Source: Tubiluchus corallicola (lineage: Eukaryota > Priapulida > Priapulimorpha > Priapulimorphida > Tubiluchidae). Taken from it: 64,000 nucleotides of DNA. The notes beneath the pieces were generated by a model that did no database searches, had not been told where the DNA came from, and saw only the letters and a program-made list of their open reading frames with translations. This document shows, piece by piece, positions 25,446 to 37,801 of the stretch (its first letter is position 1; each line of letters opens with the position of its first letter). The translations under genes and the position numbers were made by a program. The stretch is from positions 392,919 through 456,918 of the forward strand of contig JAQGDQ010000101.1 of the NCBI GenBank assembly GCA_030141605.1, in the 5' to 3' direction.

Positions 25446-28400
25446 CTAAAACACAATTTTAAATATCACATACTGTACAGATCACTGATATCATCAGTGA
25501 TTGGCACAACAGCATTCATTTAATGCACTTGTCCATGAAACTGCAATTTAAACATATCACCAAATAATGCTGTAAACAACTGTTCAAAAGAGGCTCTCTG
25601 AGCTTATATTGTTTTGGTGTTGTACTTATATTTTATGTGAAAAATGCTCACGTTTATTTTTTTATACGAAGAGGCATATATGAAGCACTCTATATATACC
25701 ATTATGCCACATATCAGGACGTACCAATTTAAAAATAGGTCAACATCTGAACTACCTTCCCCAAAATTACAGTAAATTAGTAACCCAGCAGTTCCAGAAA
25801 AACAAATGACATTTAAGCAGATGGGTTCTACGCATGACCATGTCGCCTTACTTAAGACTGGAATTGGCTCACATACTGGTAAACAAGTGATGTAGTCCAC
25901 TTTACTACGTATTTATGTCAGGCAAACAAGAACAAGCTAACCAATCACAGGATGCTAAATTATTTATAAACACAGAGTATAATTTACTGCGCACTTGGTA
26001 ATCTTATGCCATGCAGTTGGCATTGGTACAAAAAACTTGTTCTACGAATTCAAAGGAAGCGATATCTGACCCAGGGTGCGCGATTGCTTTAATCCGTAAT
26101 ACATATTCTTCCTGTGTTTACTTTAAAAGTTCAAACTATTGCTGCAGACTTTATTTTTAGTATACAATAAGGAACATTAAAATTTAATTCTAATATACAT
26201 AATCTAATGCAAGAATAGCAATATTGTCTTCATAATTTCATAAGCAGTACCAGAATGACAACACAACCTATAAGGCACTTAATTTTTCTCATAACTTGCG
26301 ATTCCATTTAGAAAGGCATAAATATGGAGATAATTCTAAATCTCGATGAAGCCACATGACGTTATTAAAATAGCAACCTCATGTGCGGTAATTAGCACAT
26401 TTTTTCTGTTTTCCAAAGATGCCGCCGGGTGGCAATCAAACACGCAGTCAATCTGGGCGACATAACTGAAATTATTGATTGGTGTGTTGTGTGCATCAGT
26501 GCATGAGTCACTCCAGTAGCGGGTTCTGCGCGAGGCGCCCCGGCCTGCTGGCACTGAGCCAACAATGGCTGCGCCTGAAAGTTTCCACTGAAAATTTCCA
26601 GACATTAATTTGCGTTTTTCGCGCCTTTAATTAAACAAGAACGCCATGATATTTTACAGTGACAATTTATGCAGCATGGAGTGAAATCACCTGGCGATTA
26701 CTTAAAAATTAAAATATTTTGAAATAGAAATTTACCCCAACCATTTTTTTTGAAATTTAAACCGTAATTAGAAAAACAGAAATCAATTTGAAGATGCTAC
26801 AAATACGATGTAGTATCAAGGCTCAAAAGAGCAGCCTAAATTCGATTGAGGTTAACTTAAGTTTTTACAGGCGATTTTCCCATATTTTGCACGAAAATAT
26901 CCCAAGTGAGAAAAAAGTAGTACCCGACCAGGCTAACACAGTAAATCAGGCTCAAGCAAACAACACGGCTGCTAGAAATGGGGTTAGCAGCTATGCGTGT
27001 GGGGAATACAGACCTAATAAATAGTTCATAACCTACATTTGGCTGTGAACTCGGGATAAACTTTCTCTCAAAGTTAACAAGCACAGTGCCAGAAAACTAC
27101 CAAAATATGTACGTCGGAAGTACAGCCAAACAAACAGTCTGCAGACAAGATTAATTACAGATAAATTGGTGAAAATTAGCAATAAAACTTTGATTTAGAT
27201 GAGATATATGAAGTCGACTTTATTCGAACAATAAAATCTGTATACAGGCGCTTTACATAAATCGAATATCAAGTTTATCCATTACTGAATAAATATTCTT
27301 AACTACAGAATCAACAAGCCTGTTTTTGGGCAAGAGGCAGAGCTCAGATAAATAGGAAATATTGTAAAGCTTTTCTTAGTAAACACAAAAAAGTTACCCA
27401 GAACTAATTACATTTTAGGAATTAAATGGTATTATACAACGTCCTTTGCATAATATACTTGACATTGTTGACCAATGACATACATTTGGAGCAAACACTT
27501 CGAGAAAACAGCCTCCACAAAGGTAATGAAAATAACAAGATAAACACATGCCTAGTATTAAAGTAAGCAGGCCTATAGTGATGTGTGTATACTTAATATT
27601 TGGTAATCTCGAGGTGTTTACTTTGAACAACAACCGGAGTATACAATCTATCGCTAAAACCAGTCAATAATCTACACAAGTTGCATATTATGCATCTGGA
27701 AATGATTCAGTGCCAAGCCTACACATACAAGATATCCGTTTCTCAGGATTTCACACTACTAGGGGCGTGGATGTGGCGTGGGCGTCATGTTACACACTCT
27801 ACTAAAGTTTTTTATGATCACGAGGAACTATTAAACGTGAATAATAATGTAAATATCTGGCAACTAATCTGAGAATTGCGCCGCCTATTTTGGCAAATTT
27901 GTTTCATACACTTACTACACTAATTTGCGTTTTCAACCAATAAAGAACCGATCCACAATTACAATATTTTACAACTTTTTCTTAGCCAAGTTTAAATGAC
28001 TAAGGGAAAAAGACAAGTGGCACTTGGGTCGTTTCGGTGCAATGTTATGAAGTGGCATTCTAGTCTACTTAGCCTAGGAGTGTGTAAGAGTGCGTTAACA
28101 CTAAAATGTGCCCAAACGGCAAACCCATTTATAAAAATTCACAGAACTTCAATAAAATTTTTAGTTTAACTATACATTCCTTCACTTACTAATTGCACAT
28201 GTACGTCAGCAATAAAATTTTATGGCTTTTTATTATACTTTCTACAAACTCCCAGTTGTAGTAATAATTTATCCCTACATTCCAATGATTCCCACTAATA
28301 ACTCGTAAGGATTTGGTTCCCAGAAAAAACGCCATCTTTCGGGTCAAACAGGTCTTCCATGGGATCACAGAATAATACAAAGCACTAGCCACACTCAAGG

Positions 28401-30355
28401 GCACAACGCAAAAATGCCATTGTCCTTTAGTAGGTTACTTCAAACCAAAACCGGTAATTTTGAAGAGAACGGATCCGCCAAATGCATTACATGCATACCT
28501 GTGCCCCTGTCATAAATCCCAAGTTGCACACCTTGTACTTACTTAGCCTTCTGTTGAGAAAAATAAGGCCAAACAAACTACTTACACTATCTGTTCAACC
28601 GTTAACGCAAACAGTGTCATTCTGCCACGTTAATGTGACATAATGGACATCAAAGTGAAAACAGAGATTTGGCATCTCTCCAATTTAACTTGAAAATGCT
28701 CAGAACTTTCAGATATAATACTGAATGGGTAGAGGAGACCAGTAATGAGCTGAGCAAGCCTGTGTATCCCTCACTCAACAATTCAAATTAAACAGCTAGT
28801 AAAGATCACCTATTCGTTATGCTAACCAGGCTTGGCAAAGCTTAACTTCAATTATAAAGCACACACCATAAACATGGCACATATCCACGGCTAAAAAGTT
28901 GAAAGTAGGCCTATACTTAACAAATTAAGCTACCGTTATTAAACAAAGAAACTTTTATTAAGACACTAAACTTTTGCCAAAGCTTGTTGTGACTCATTGA
29001 CCAGTTATGATTCACAGATTTCACTTTACATTTCCCGTGATTTCAGGGCTTGTATTCATATACTAAATGATTCAGAAACAGTTATTGCTTTTTAATATGC
29101 TTGTTAACCAGTCCCTCACCATCTAAGCATTAATTATACCAAACAGCAACAAATTATGATTACAGGTCGTCGTCCCCTTACGACTACAATAGGTTCAGGT
29201 AAATTGATCATTAAGATCTTGCACAATTTGGATGCAGGATCAGTATGTTCCAGTGGTCCCCCTACAGGTAAGATGTTGTATATGTATGCACATTAAGTAT
29301 GGCAGCACCTACAGATGAAATTGTCGCAACAGCAATTCAAAATTAGTTTGGTTAAACAAGGAAATGAGTTATAATTAGTTTTGTATAATTAATTAGCTTG
29401 TGGTTGGGTTGCAAAAGTGAAAAGTCGTAAGTTGCATAGGTCGTAAGTCGATGACTGCATGTATGAAATACAGTACATTATGGTTTACATCAAATGATAC
29501 AAAATAAAGTTTGCTAAGTGAATCACAATTGTGAATGTTTAAAATATGCAAGATTTTCAACATCTCTGTGTTACTTTGAATAAAATTTATCCATGTGTAC
29601 AGCAGGATCTCTTTTTTGGTAACGCATGCACACAAAGTGAATTCACAGCACGGACAATCTAGATAGAAGTATATATGTTCCATTAATAAACTCACTCACA
29701 GTACAGACATACTCCAGAGTGGAGCATAAACTTATTACTAAAAATCGGCCTTCTATTACTAAAAATCAGTCTTGAACATATATAACCCGTATAGCCACTG
29801 GATATCACAAACACACTGAAAAATGCAAAGAAAAATCAAATATTCAACAATCGCTTATTTAATTACACTTTGCATTTTCTTTGCTAATTTACTATACTAT
29901 TTAGCATATTGAATTTACTCACGTTGCCAAGTAGCACTAAATCATTCACTGCACCTTTCATGAAAAAGGTTTACAAGGCCCGAAATACAGCTTTCAGAAA
30001 ACGATCAAATTCTTTAGCATTTATATACTAGTATAGGAATTTAAAAACAAATCAACAAATTTGATAACAAACAAATTCAATTTCGATTATCATAAAAGTT
30101 CAACCGCCAAGCAGACAAGTACCGGAACCGGCATTTTTCGTTCCACGTGGTCACAAACACTCCCACCTTGCTAAGGCGCGCAAACATATGACAAAGAAAT
30201 TCACTACAAAAACAATGCTCACCCGATATAGCTCAACAAACTTGTATTTCAAAAGACGTCAATTTTCTTCTTATGGTCCGAAAAATTTTCAAAATGATAG
30301 AAATTAACTCGTAAACTAAATTTAAAAACAAAATAGTATGCGCTAGAACACTCAC
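25446..30355 (-). other. probable 5' UTR intron of the SLC6 gene
   Basis: The first coding exon opens with a splice acceptor (TTGTGTTTTAG), so at least one non-coding exon lies upstream. The best candidate donor is at 30355 (CTA|GTGAGT), making this an intron of about 4.9 kb. A GC-rich patch near 26500-26585 could be an alternative 5' exon or repeat remnant. A Tigger-like MITE lies at 29163-29457. No other coding gene is visible. Confidence 0.45.
29163..29457. mobile_element. Tigger/pogo-like MITE (295 bp)
   Basis: The left end reads TA|CAGGTCGTCGTCCCCTTACG. The right end, in reverse complement, reads CAGTCATCGACTTACGACC. Both ends carry tandem TTACGAC motifs typical of Tigger-like termini. 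The right flank is CA rather than the expected TA, so the target duplication is degenerate. Confidence 0.6.
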
Positions 30356-30600
30356 TAGAGATGAACCGGCAAATGACTGGATGACTGCACATGCACTCTC
30401 TATTCAAGTTATCTCAACTGATTCGCATAGCTGTTAGCTACAAATTTTCCATCAATGGAAATTTCCACTACTTGGGATCACACATGCGAATTGCAGTTTT
30501 GTGATTGGTCGAAATTGTTGACACAAGCGTAAAAGCGCGCGCTTTTTCACATGCGTGCGCATAACCGAGGCGACGCAATGATGTGCTGCCATCGCGTAGG
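30356..30600 (-). promoter_or_regulatory. candidate SLC6 promoter and 5' non-coding exon
   Basis: A strong minus-strand splice donor (CTA|GTGAGTGT) ends a putative exon at 30356. Upstream, at about 30525-30600, is the most GC- and CpG-rich stretch of the neighbourhood, with AAGCGCGCGCTT and the NRF1-like ATGCGTGCGCAT. It is the first plausible start region upstream of the SLC6 coding exons. No transcript data support it. Confidence 0.35.
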
Positions 30601-33600
30601 TGAAAAATTAGTAAATAAACGAAAATTCCAAACACATGGATGAGCTAAATAATTTTCACACGCGCGATGCTTAATAATTTTTTGAATGACGAAAAATATC
30701 GCATTTTATTGACTGACCTAAAATAACTATTGCATAAAGTCTTTCGGGTTACGGTCTGTCATTGGGACTCATTGCTGAGAGGACTTGCTAAAAGAAAACC
30801 GAGTTATAATTTATAACCCTTTACACCTGCAAAGGTTACAGAGGATAATACGTCTTTCTCTGAAGGACGGTCAGTGAATCACTGGTTACATTATTGCATT
30901 AGTACAACACAACTTTAGCGGACGACAAAGAATAATGACACACTTGAAAATCTCAAGAGCACGTCATAATAGCATTCTGACCTACCACAGTACATAGTAT
31001 GTATACATATATGTTGCAACATAAGAAGCGTGCGTTGCATATCTATCCGTACATAGGCCTAAACGAAAGTGATATTAAATAAATAAATTCATTTTAAAAA
31101 TTCGCCAATGAAGTTTGAGCATACCAATATGAAAAGACATTTTTATTGCAGAGCTACTAGTTTGCACGGCGCCGCCAAAGGTTAAAAAATTGGACGCACA
31201 AGCAACTAGGGGGCCTGAGGGAACGCTGTAAGCTCTACCAACGCATTTTCCTGTAGTTAAGGACATTTTGGAGGCTCAAATGAGATCTAAATTCTGGTAC
31301 ATAGACTTCCTCAAACGTGAAAAATTCTGCTTTAATAAATATATTTGCCCAGGGGCCCTTGAGCCAAGAGGGGCCCTTTGCGATTGGGTATATATATATA
31401 TTTTCCTCATGACTCAATTTAAACGCGAGCCACGGCGGCTGGCACTTCTCCGACAGCCCCTGAACACAGCACTCTGTGCTCCTGCAAACTTCACCTACTA
31501 ACCCAATCAGAATAAAATAAAAGTTGTTTACAATAAATGAGGTCTCATGATTGTTTGTTGTATATGTCATTTTGATGATTTCACAGGTAATGCTTGGCAG
31601 CAGATGACTATACACTGTTGATTGGCTAAAAATAAATCGGGGCGGGACCGATAAAACATTACCGATCCAAGGATCAGTTGTTCAGCGTAAGAATAACACA
31701 GTGTATGTGTGTAACCGATCCGTGATCAGATACATTGCATGTTCGAGGAGAGCAGGGAAAATAATAATAGATCACACAATCAGGCAATACACCATGTACA
31801 CCACCAAAAACATAAATGTCACACACATACCGTAGGGGTTCTGTATAACAGGTCACAGTGGGAGTTTGTTGAGTGCAGTGATTGTAGACTTTTTTCTGTA
31901 CTTTTTTCAGCGGAAATCCCGCTGATATTTGTAATTTTGTACACGATGCTCTAGCCATTTTTGGTCTCTAATTGTTACTACACCATACATTGAGTGATCT
32001 ATGGACTATGATCAGCCTAAATTTCTTAAATGTTGCAACTATCTCGAAACGATTCTTATGACTTTTTGTATATATCTTTGACCATGGTCAATAAATAAAT
32101 AATATAATAATAGAGGGGACAAATCTCTTGCTGAATCAAACAGAGTCCCGTATGTGCATCCTGATGGCCGCAGCGTGAAGTGTGGGTTGAGTGGGTGATC
32201 TGAGTCATTTGTTATTGTCTGTGACAGTGCAACGTGTGTTATAACTCTGTGAGGTTGCTAGAAGCTATTTCCTCAGGCAAGGTCACCTCAAACTCAAAAA
32301 TGACTCATAATTTCACTACTACCTTGAAAAGGGGGGCAGGCCCCTTGGGGCCACCTCCTAAATGCAGAAGTGCAGTTACAGTTAGCTAAAAACTGTCTAG
32401 ACAACGGAAATCGATAAGAGAATCGACTCTTTGTAAGTGATATACATAAACATAACTTCACTATGGAAATCAGCTTACTGCTCGGGGATTGCGCAAACAA
32501 ACAAGGGATTGGTGTGTTTCTTGGTTTACTACTAAAACCTTTATTTAGCCATAAAAAATTCTCAAGAAATTCTGTAAACACACGTGCGTCGGCTCGTCCG
32601 CCTGCCGGCGCCCATGACTATTGGTGTTGCACCACAGCTATTTTATTAATAATCGACTCATTGTAGCTACTTGTTTGATGAACGTCCTTTTCAAAATTTC
32701 AATTACAAATCACAACCAGCTTCCTGGCATTTGGTATTTTCCAAATATGACTTATATAGACAATACGCACAGTTCAGCAATAATTATTGTAACTAAAAAT
32801 TAAATTATTTCAGGCACCTTTTCTGTTTCCTTTCAACATGTCAAGTTTTGCCTTTGTAGAAAAAAATACACTATTTTCTCTGCATTGTTCGTTTACTATA
32901 TTATAAATATTAGTAACTCAATGAGAAAGACTTTACGTGTAATGTAAAATGTGTAGTTTGGAATGACTGCTTATTATAATGAATTGTATGATTGTTTACA
33001 CTGACTTAACTGTGAGATAAATAAAAAAAAAACAACCCTTGGGCAGTTGCTTTTTATACTATACATGTAACTATTGTGTGACATTCAGCTCAGCTTTCTT
33101 AAAGGTTTACAAGTTATCCGCCAAAATATTCGTGCTTTCTCAATTAAACGATCTATGACCGCACTGAATTTCGATTAAGTTTAATTGACAATGCTGAAGT
33201 TAGCTTAACTCTAGGCGATCTAACACATGCAGTAAGAACAAAACCATGAAATCAGTCATAAACTTTCATTCTAAGACATTGTTATTACAATGCAATGAAA
33301 AAATTTAAATTAGTCGCACAATAGCTTTTTAGGTGCAGCGGCACAAACACTGCATACTCGATCAGTACAATTGTGACTGTCACGTCCTGTAAATAATATG
33401 TGCGTTTGACTACGCCCCCACATGCCACACCTGCTACCTGAAACACAGTGACAAAATTAACATCTAAGCTGTCATGCATGTAGCGAAGTAGTAAATCATT
33501 ACTATTTGATATTAGTAATAATTATGTTGTAACTTTGATGAGTGTTAAAATGTGGAACAATGTAGTTTTACTAATAGAGGAAATATTACTACTAATAGTA

Positions 33601-35142
33601 GTTTTAGTAATAAAGAGAGGAAAATTGAACTTTTTTATATTAAAATTTGAAGAAGAAATACTGAAATAACTGAACAGCAGTTTCGAATGCAGATAAATAC
33701 TAAACACCCTGGTTTATTTTGCAAAATTTGTTCTCTGTTTTGTCGTACATTTTCAACCAGATGTGCATGCTAAATCCCAATAAAAATTCTTTTGCTTATG
33801 CTAGTCAGCGAGGCCAGGCATACACCAGAAATACCAAAATCCTTAGAATTGGATTTGAAACTGTGATACGATCCGAATCATTCTGATGCCAGATGCCCTG
33901 CATGCGGCTCCACCTATCGTGAATTTCAGAACACATATCTTAGTAGGAATATTTCTGTACAAGATTTGTCCATAGAATAATTCAAAGACTTGTCTCCTTG
34001 ATAATTTTCATTTTCCATAATAAATTATTTTCGTTTGAGGTAATTGTAGCCAATGCCTGCAAAACGATGCAACCATTTTTTGCATTTAACTGTTAATCAC
34101 TTTAGCATGTAAGATTTTAAAGAGGTATTTTGATCAACATTAGAAAGTAAACTGCATCATAATAAAAAACCACCGTAACTTACGATTTTCGACAGGGTAA
34201 ATATCCGAGTTGTTACTGTGTGTGCTTACTGGTCAAAATTAAGCAATTACCTGGCCTGGCTGCGCTCTAAGATGAGCAACTGAACTGGTCAAGGTGATCC
34301 ATATTGTCAATTACATGTATAAACTGTACGAAGCTGCAGTCTTTAGTTTGGTAACAGCATGTGTTTTGGTATTCGTTTGTAGGATAAAAACATACTACAT
34401 TATTATAAACGTACACAATTAACCTTGCTACTTTCAAACAGGATATTCAAAATAGTTCAGAGTTATTTTTATTCTATTATAAAAATATACAAATTTACAC
34501 AATTTTGCAAGAAGTCTGAACTGAAGCAAAATCAGAAGTAATAAATTGAGCTGTAAAATTACTATACTAATACAAAATCTGACAACAAGAATAAATAATT
34601 TAGTAACAATAACGATTTTTTACATTTATTAGCAAAATAAATAACCATAAATTGATTACTGTAACAATAAATAGAAGAAAATAAATATAGGATCCTAATG
34701 AACAAGAAGTTGTAATTATAATCAATTATCTGAAATTATACTAATGCAAACCAGAAAAAATGTTAAAGTACGTGCTAGATGGCTTCGGTCTTAGAAATTT
34801 TTTAAAAAACTTCTACAATACAATACAATGCAGCACAAGAAAGGAGGAGCTGTTTTTAATTCAAGGACAAGACCATTTATTTTTGACAAGTAATAAGAGC
34901 AAATACATTATGGGAAATGTGACAGCAGTGCAATCTTGGTCATAATTTGATGATGCCAGGTCACAAACTATTCGTCGCAGCAAAAATGGCTGATCTGTCA
35001 TTCATTTTCGATGTACTGCATGAATTTTTTTATACAAATCACTTCAAAAGATCTTAAACATTTGTTTCCCAACTGCACATCTGCACAAGTACTGATAACT
35101 TACGAACATGTTCCCAGATGATATTTATACGATTATACAATG

Positions 35143-35307
35143 TTCTACACTGAACAACATACACTTATTTGAACGAGGCTATTATTATTAATTTACTTAC
35201 TTGAATGAGGCTGATATTATCAATATATTTACTTGAACGAGGCTGATATTATCATTATTCTAAATTGAACAACATTCACTCACTTGAACGAGGCTGATAT
35301 TATTGCA
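35143..35307. repeat. irregular tandem repeat, TTGAACGAGGCT core
   Basis: The core TTGAACGAGGCT (one copy TTGAATGAGGCT) followed by an ATTAT run occurs at 35169, 35201, 35233 and 35284. The first two steps are 32 bp. A flank (GAACAACATxCACT) recurs about 114 bp apart, which suggests a nested higher-order duplication. Confidence 0.85.
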
Positions 35308-35860
35308 AGGCTAAAACTTTGCTTCTTCACAACGCCAATAATAACTTGAAAACATAGATGAAAACTATGTAAAAACATAGGTAATGATTTACAATTCTGA
35401 CTTGTTAAATAATCTCATTGAAACAAAGCATTATATTTATTTACTTAACATTGCTGGCCAGTCAGGTAACAAAAAAATACTTTCTACAACTCGTTGAACA
35501 ATTAATTGACAATGTATTAAATAAGACACACAAATTGACAATACAAAATATGTCAGCAGTACAAAAGCTATAATCTCAAGTTAGACAAACCAGAACACAT
35601 AGAGATAGCCAAATGAGAATTAATCTGTAATATAACTAACAGCACGAATAAATTGATCACTTTTACCCAAAGGTAATTAATTAATTACTCAAACACAATA
35701 AATTGGTTGAATCGCCATATCTGGTAATATTTATATAATTTTTATGTGAAGAAATTTTATCATTTACAGTGAATTAATAACAAAAATTAATTGGGACTTG
35801 CACAAACAAATATTTCGTTGTCCCACCAACAAAAATTATAAATATACGATATTAATTGTA

Positions 35861-36341
35861 CACTAGTACCTCTGTTTTCGACCATAATTCATTCCTAAAG
35901 TGTTTGAAAACCGATTTGGTTGAGTACCGAATCACTTATTCTCATAAGAAATAATGTAAAAGCAAATAATCCACTCAAGCACCAAATGAACTGCAAAAAT
36001 GTTTATTCAAACAGTAGATATGGTATAATTGATACGAAAAAACATAATGTAATTACTTTGAAAGAATAACATAATTGTTCCTGCATGGAAAAAGCGGAGA
36101 AAAATAAGTATAGAAAGCACTTAGCGATATTAGGCGATTCAAATCTTGTGCGTGACTACTCTCGGGCGCGGTCAGTTACACTCGGCTCTACTTAGCTCGC
36201 CGCGCATGTGTTCATCACGTGTTTGGCTGTTGGTTGAGTGCCGAAATTCTGGTCGAGAGCGGAGACAATTTCAGCTCAAATTTTTTGGTCGAAAACCGAT
36301 TTGTACGAGTACGGAGACGTTCGACAATGGAGGTATGACTG
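35861..36341. mobile_element. Tigger/pogo-like MITE (481 bp)
   Basis: TA dinucleotides flank both ends (35859-35860 and 36342-36343). The left end reads CACTAGTACCTCTGTTTTCGA and the right end, in reverse complement, CAGTCATACCTCCATTGTCGA. Subterminal GAAAACCGATTTG motifs appear on both sides. No transposase remains. The ends match the common CAGTCATACCTC style of Tigger-like families. Confidence 0.75.
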
Positions 36342-37801
36342 TATTCACATTCATACATTTTAAAAAGTCACTAATCTAACAACTGACTCAAGTTACATTA
36401 CAACCAGTAGTACGTACCATGTATTACAAAATTAAGCAATATAATAGATAGAGGGAGGATATTTAGTTAGTCAAATAAAAAACAGTTTTTTAAGTTTGAA
36501 GTTTTTACTGTTTTGAAGTTTTGCAAGCTTTCGTTTTCATAGCATTACAAGTCGCAACTGGTCTTTTTCTGCCACTAAACCATTCTATGTTAAGCAAAGA
36601 TTCTAAGAAAATTCACTCTTTTAACTATGATATATATCTATTCCTACTTGTAACCTAGTATTTTCTCTTTCTACGTAGGTCCTTTTCTGCGTTTAAAAGA
36701 GGAATTTAACAGAAGAAAGTATCGGGAACATTTTGGGGACTCACTGTTTTTACAATCTCATGGATGATAATTCTAATGGAGATTGATGAATAATTGAAGA
36801 ATGATGGTAAGTTTTTATTAACTGGTAGTGATAATGCGCAGAGAACAATGATAAAAATGTAACAATTTTCTACAATATTTATAATTTAGTACTGTTTTTT
36901 TAAGTTTTTAAGATAAATCATGACATCACAAATATTATTTTGGAAAATCTGAGTAGCTAAAAACAAATATTTTGCCAATTTTTGGCATCTAAAAATCCTC
37001 CCTCTATAATAAGGTATGCTTAGAGGGCACTCTATGCAATTTTTCACTCTTACTTAACATTTTCTACACAGAAATTAGCGTTTACATTTTTGAGACAGTT
37101 TAGATTGTTCGTCTCATTTCTTCAGTATCTGATGATTCCTGCAAAATGAAAGAACAAAATTGGCATTTTGTTGAAAAGGGGAATAGCTGAGTGGACGTGA
37201 TATGCACAGTGTAAGTGATACTGAGCCTAGTAAGTGAAAGGCTGATCAGTATGAAACTGCTTCAGGGTAGCTTCAGCTTTAATACAACTCCTGTCTATCT
37301 CACTGATTGAAGTAACACTATTGATTCTATCTCACACAATTATCTCTGATATAATAAGCTAAGACCCATATTATCTACATGCCATTTAGATTAAGTACAC
37401 CTTGCCATTTAGCATTGGATCCCATCTTATGATGTGATAAACTATACATAAACTTGCTTGTCAAAGGTATAGTGTGGTACATAAACACCTAACATTTTTT
37501 CAGTTAATTGCAGACAATCTAATGAACCAGGCTGGTTTCACTTTTGTGTTTAGTTATAAAGCAGTATCAATGATAATTCCAGGCTGAGTATTTGAAAATC
37601 ATGTTCTCTTAAAGAGATTTTTTAGCATTCAGGCTTTGTCCCTTTCTTCTCACTTAAGACCTTTGATTGTTATTTACAAACATGGCCATTTAAATAAAAC
37701 CAGCATTATTGTAAGAACAATGTCTTATGTGTTAGTAGTAACAATCTTTATAACATTACATTAAGGATTTTCTGCAGTTTTAATGAAACTTATGAAATTT
37801 T

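Larger units (their letters stand above)
30601..37801. other. intergenic region between KLHL8 and SLC6
   Basis: About 7 kb without a convincing gene. It contains a GC-rich repeat-like patch at about 31150-31450, an irregular tandem repeat at 35143-35307 and a Tigger-like MITE at 35861-36341. The open frames on either strand (such as minus 31235-31615) lack domains or codon-like composition. The KLHL8 3' UTR must occupy its right end; a minus-strand AATAAA is at 36814-36819 and an ATTAAA at 37779-37784. Confidence 0.6.

Noticed and set aside
25604-25900. 98-codon minus-strand frame just upstream of the SLC6 start
   Set aside because: It lies in the inferred 5' intron, has stop codons before the SLC6 exon and lacks domains.
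26500-26605. GC-rich patch as first SLC6 exon
   Set aside because: No good minus-strand donor follows it, whereas a strong one exists at 30355. Kept only as an alternative.
31235-31615. 126-codon minus-strand frame in GC-richer sequence
   Set aside because: Low-complexity and repeat-like content, an overlapping frame on the other strand, and no homology that I can see. Probably an old repeat remnant.
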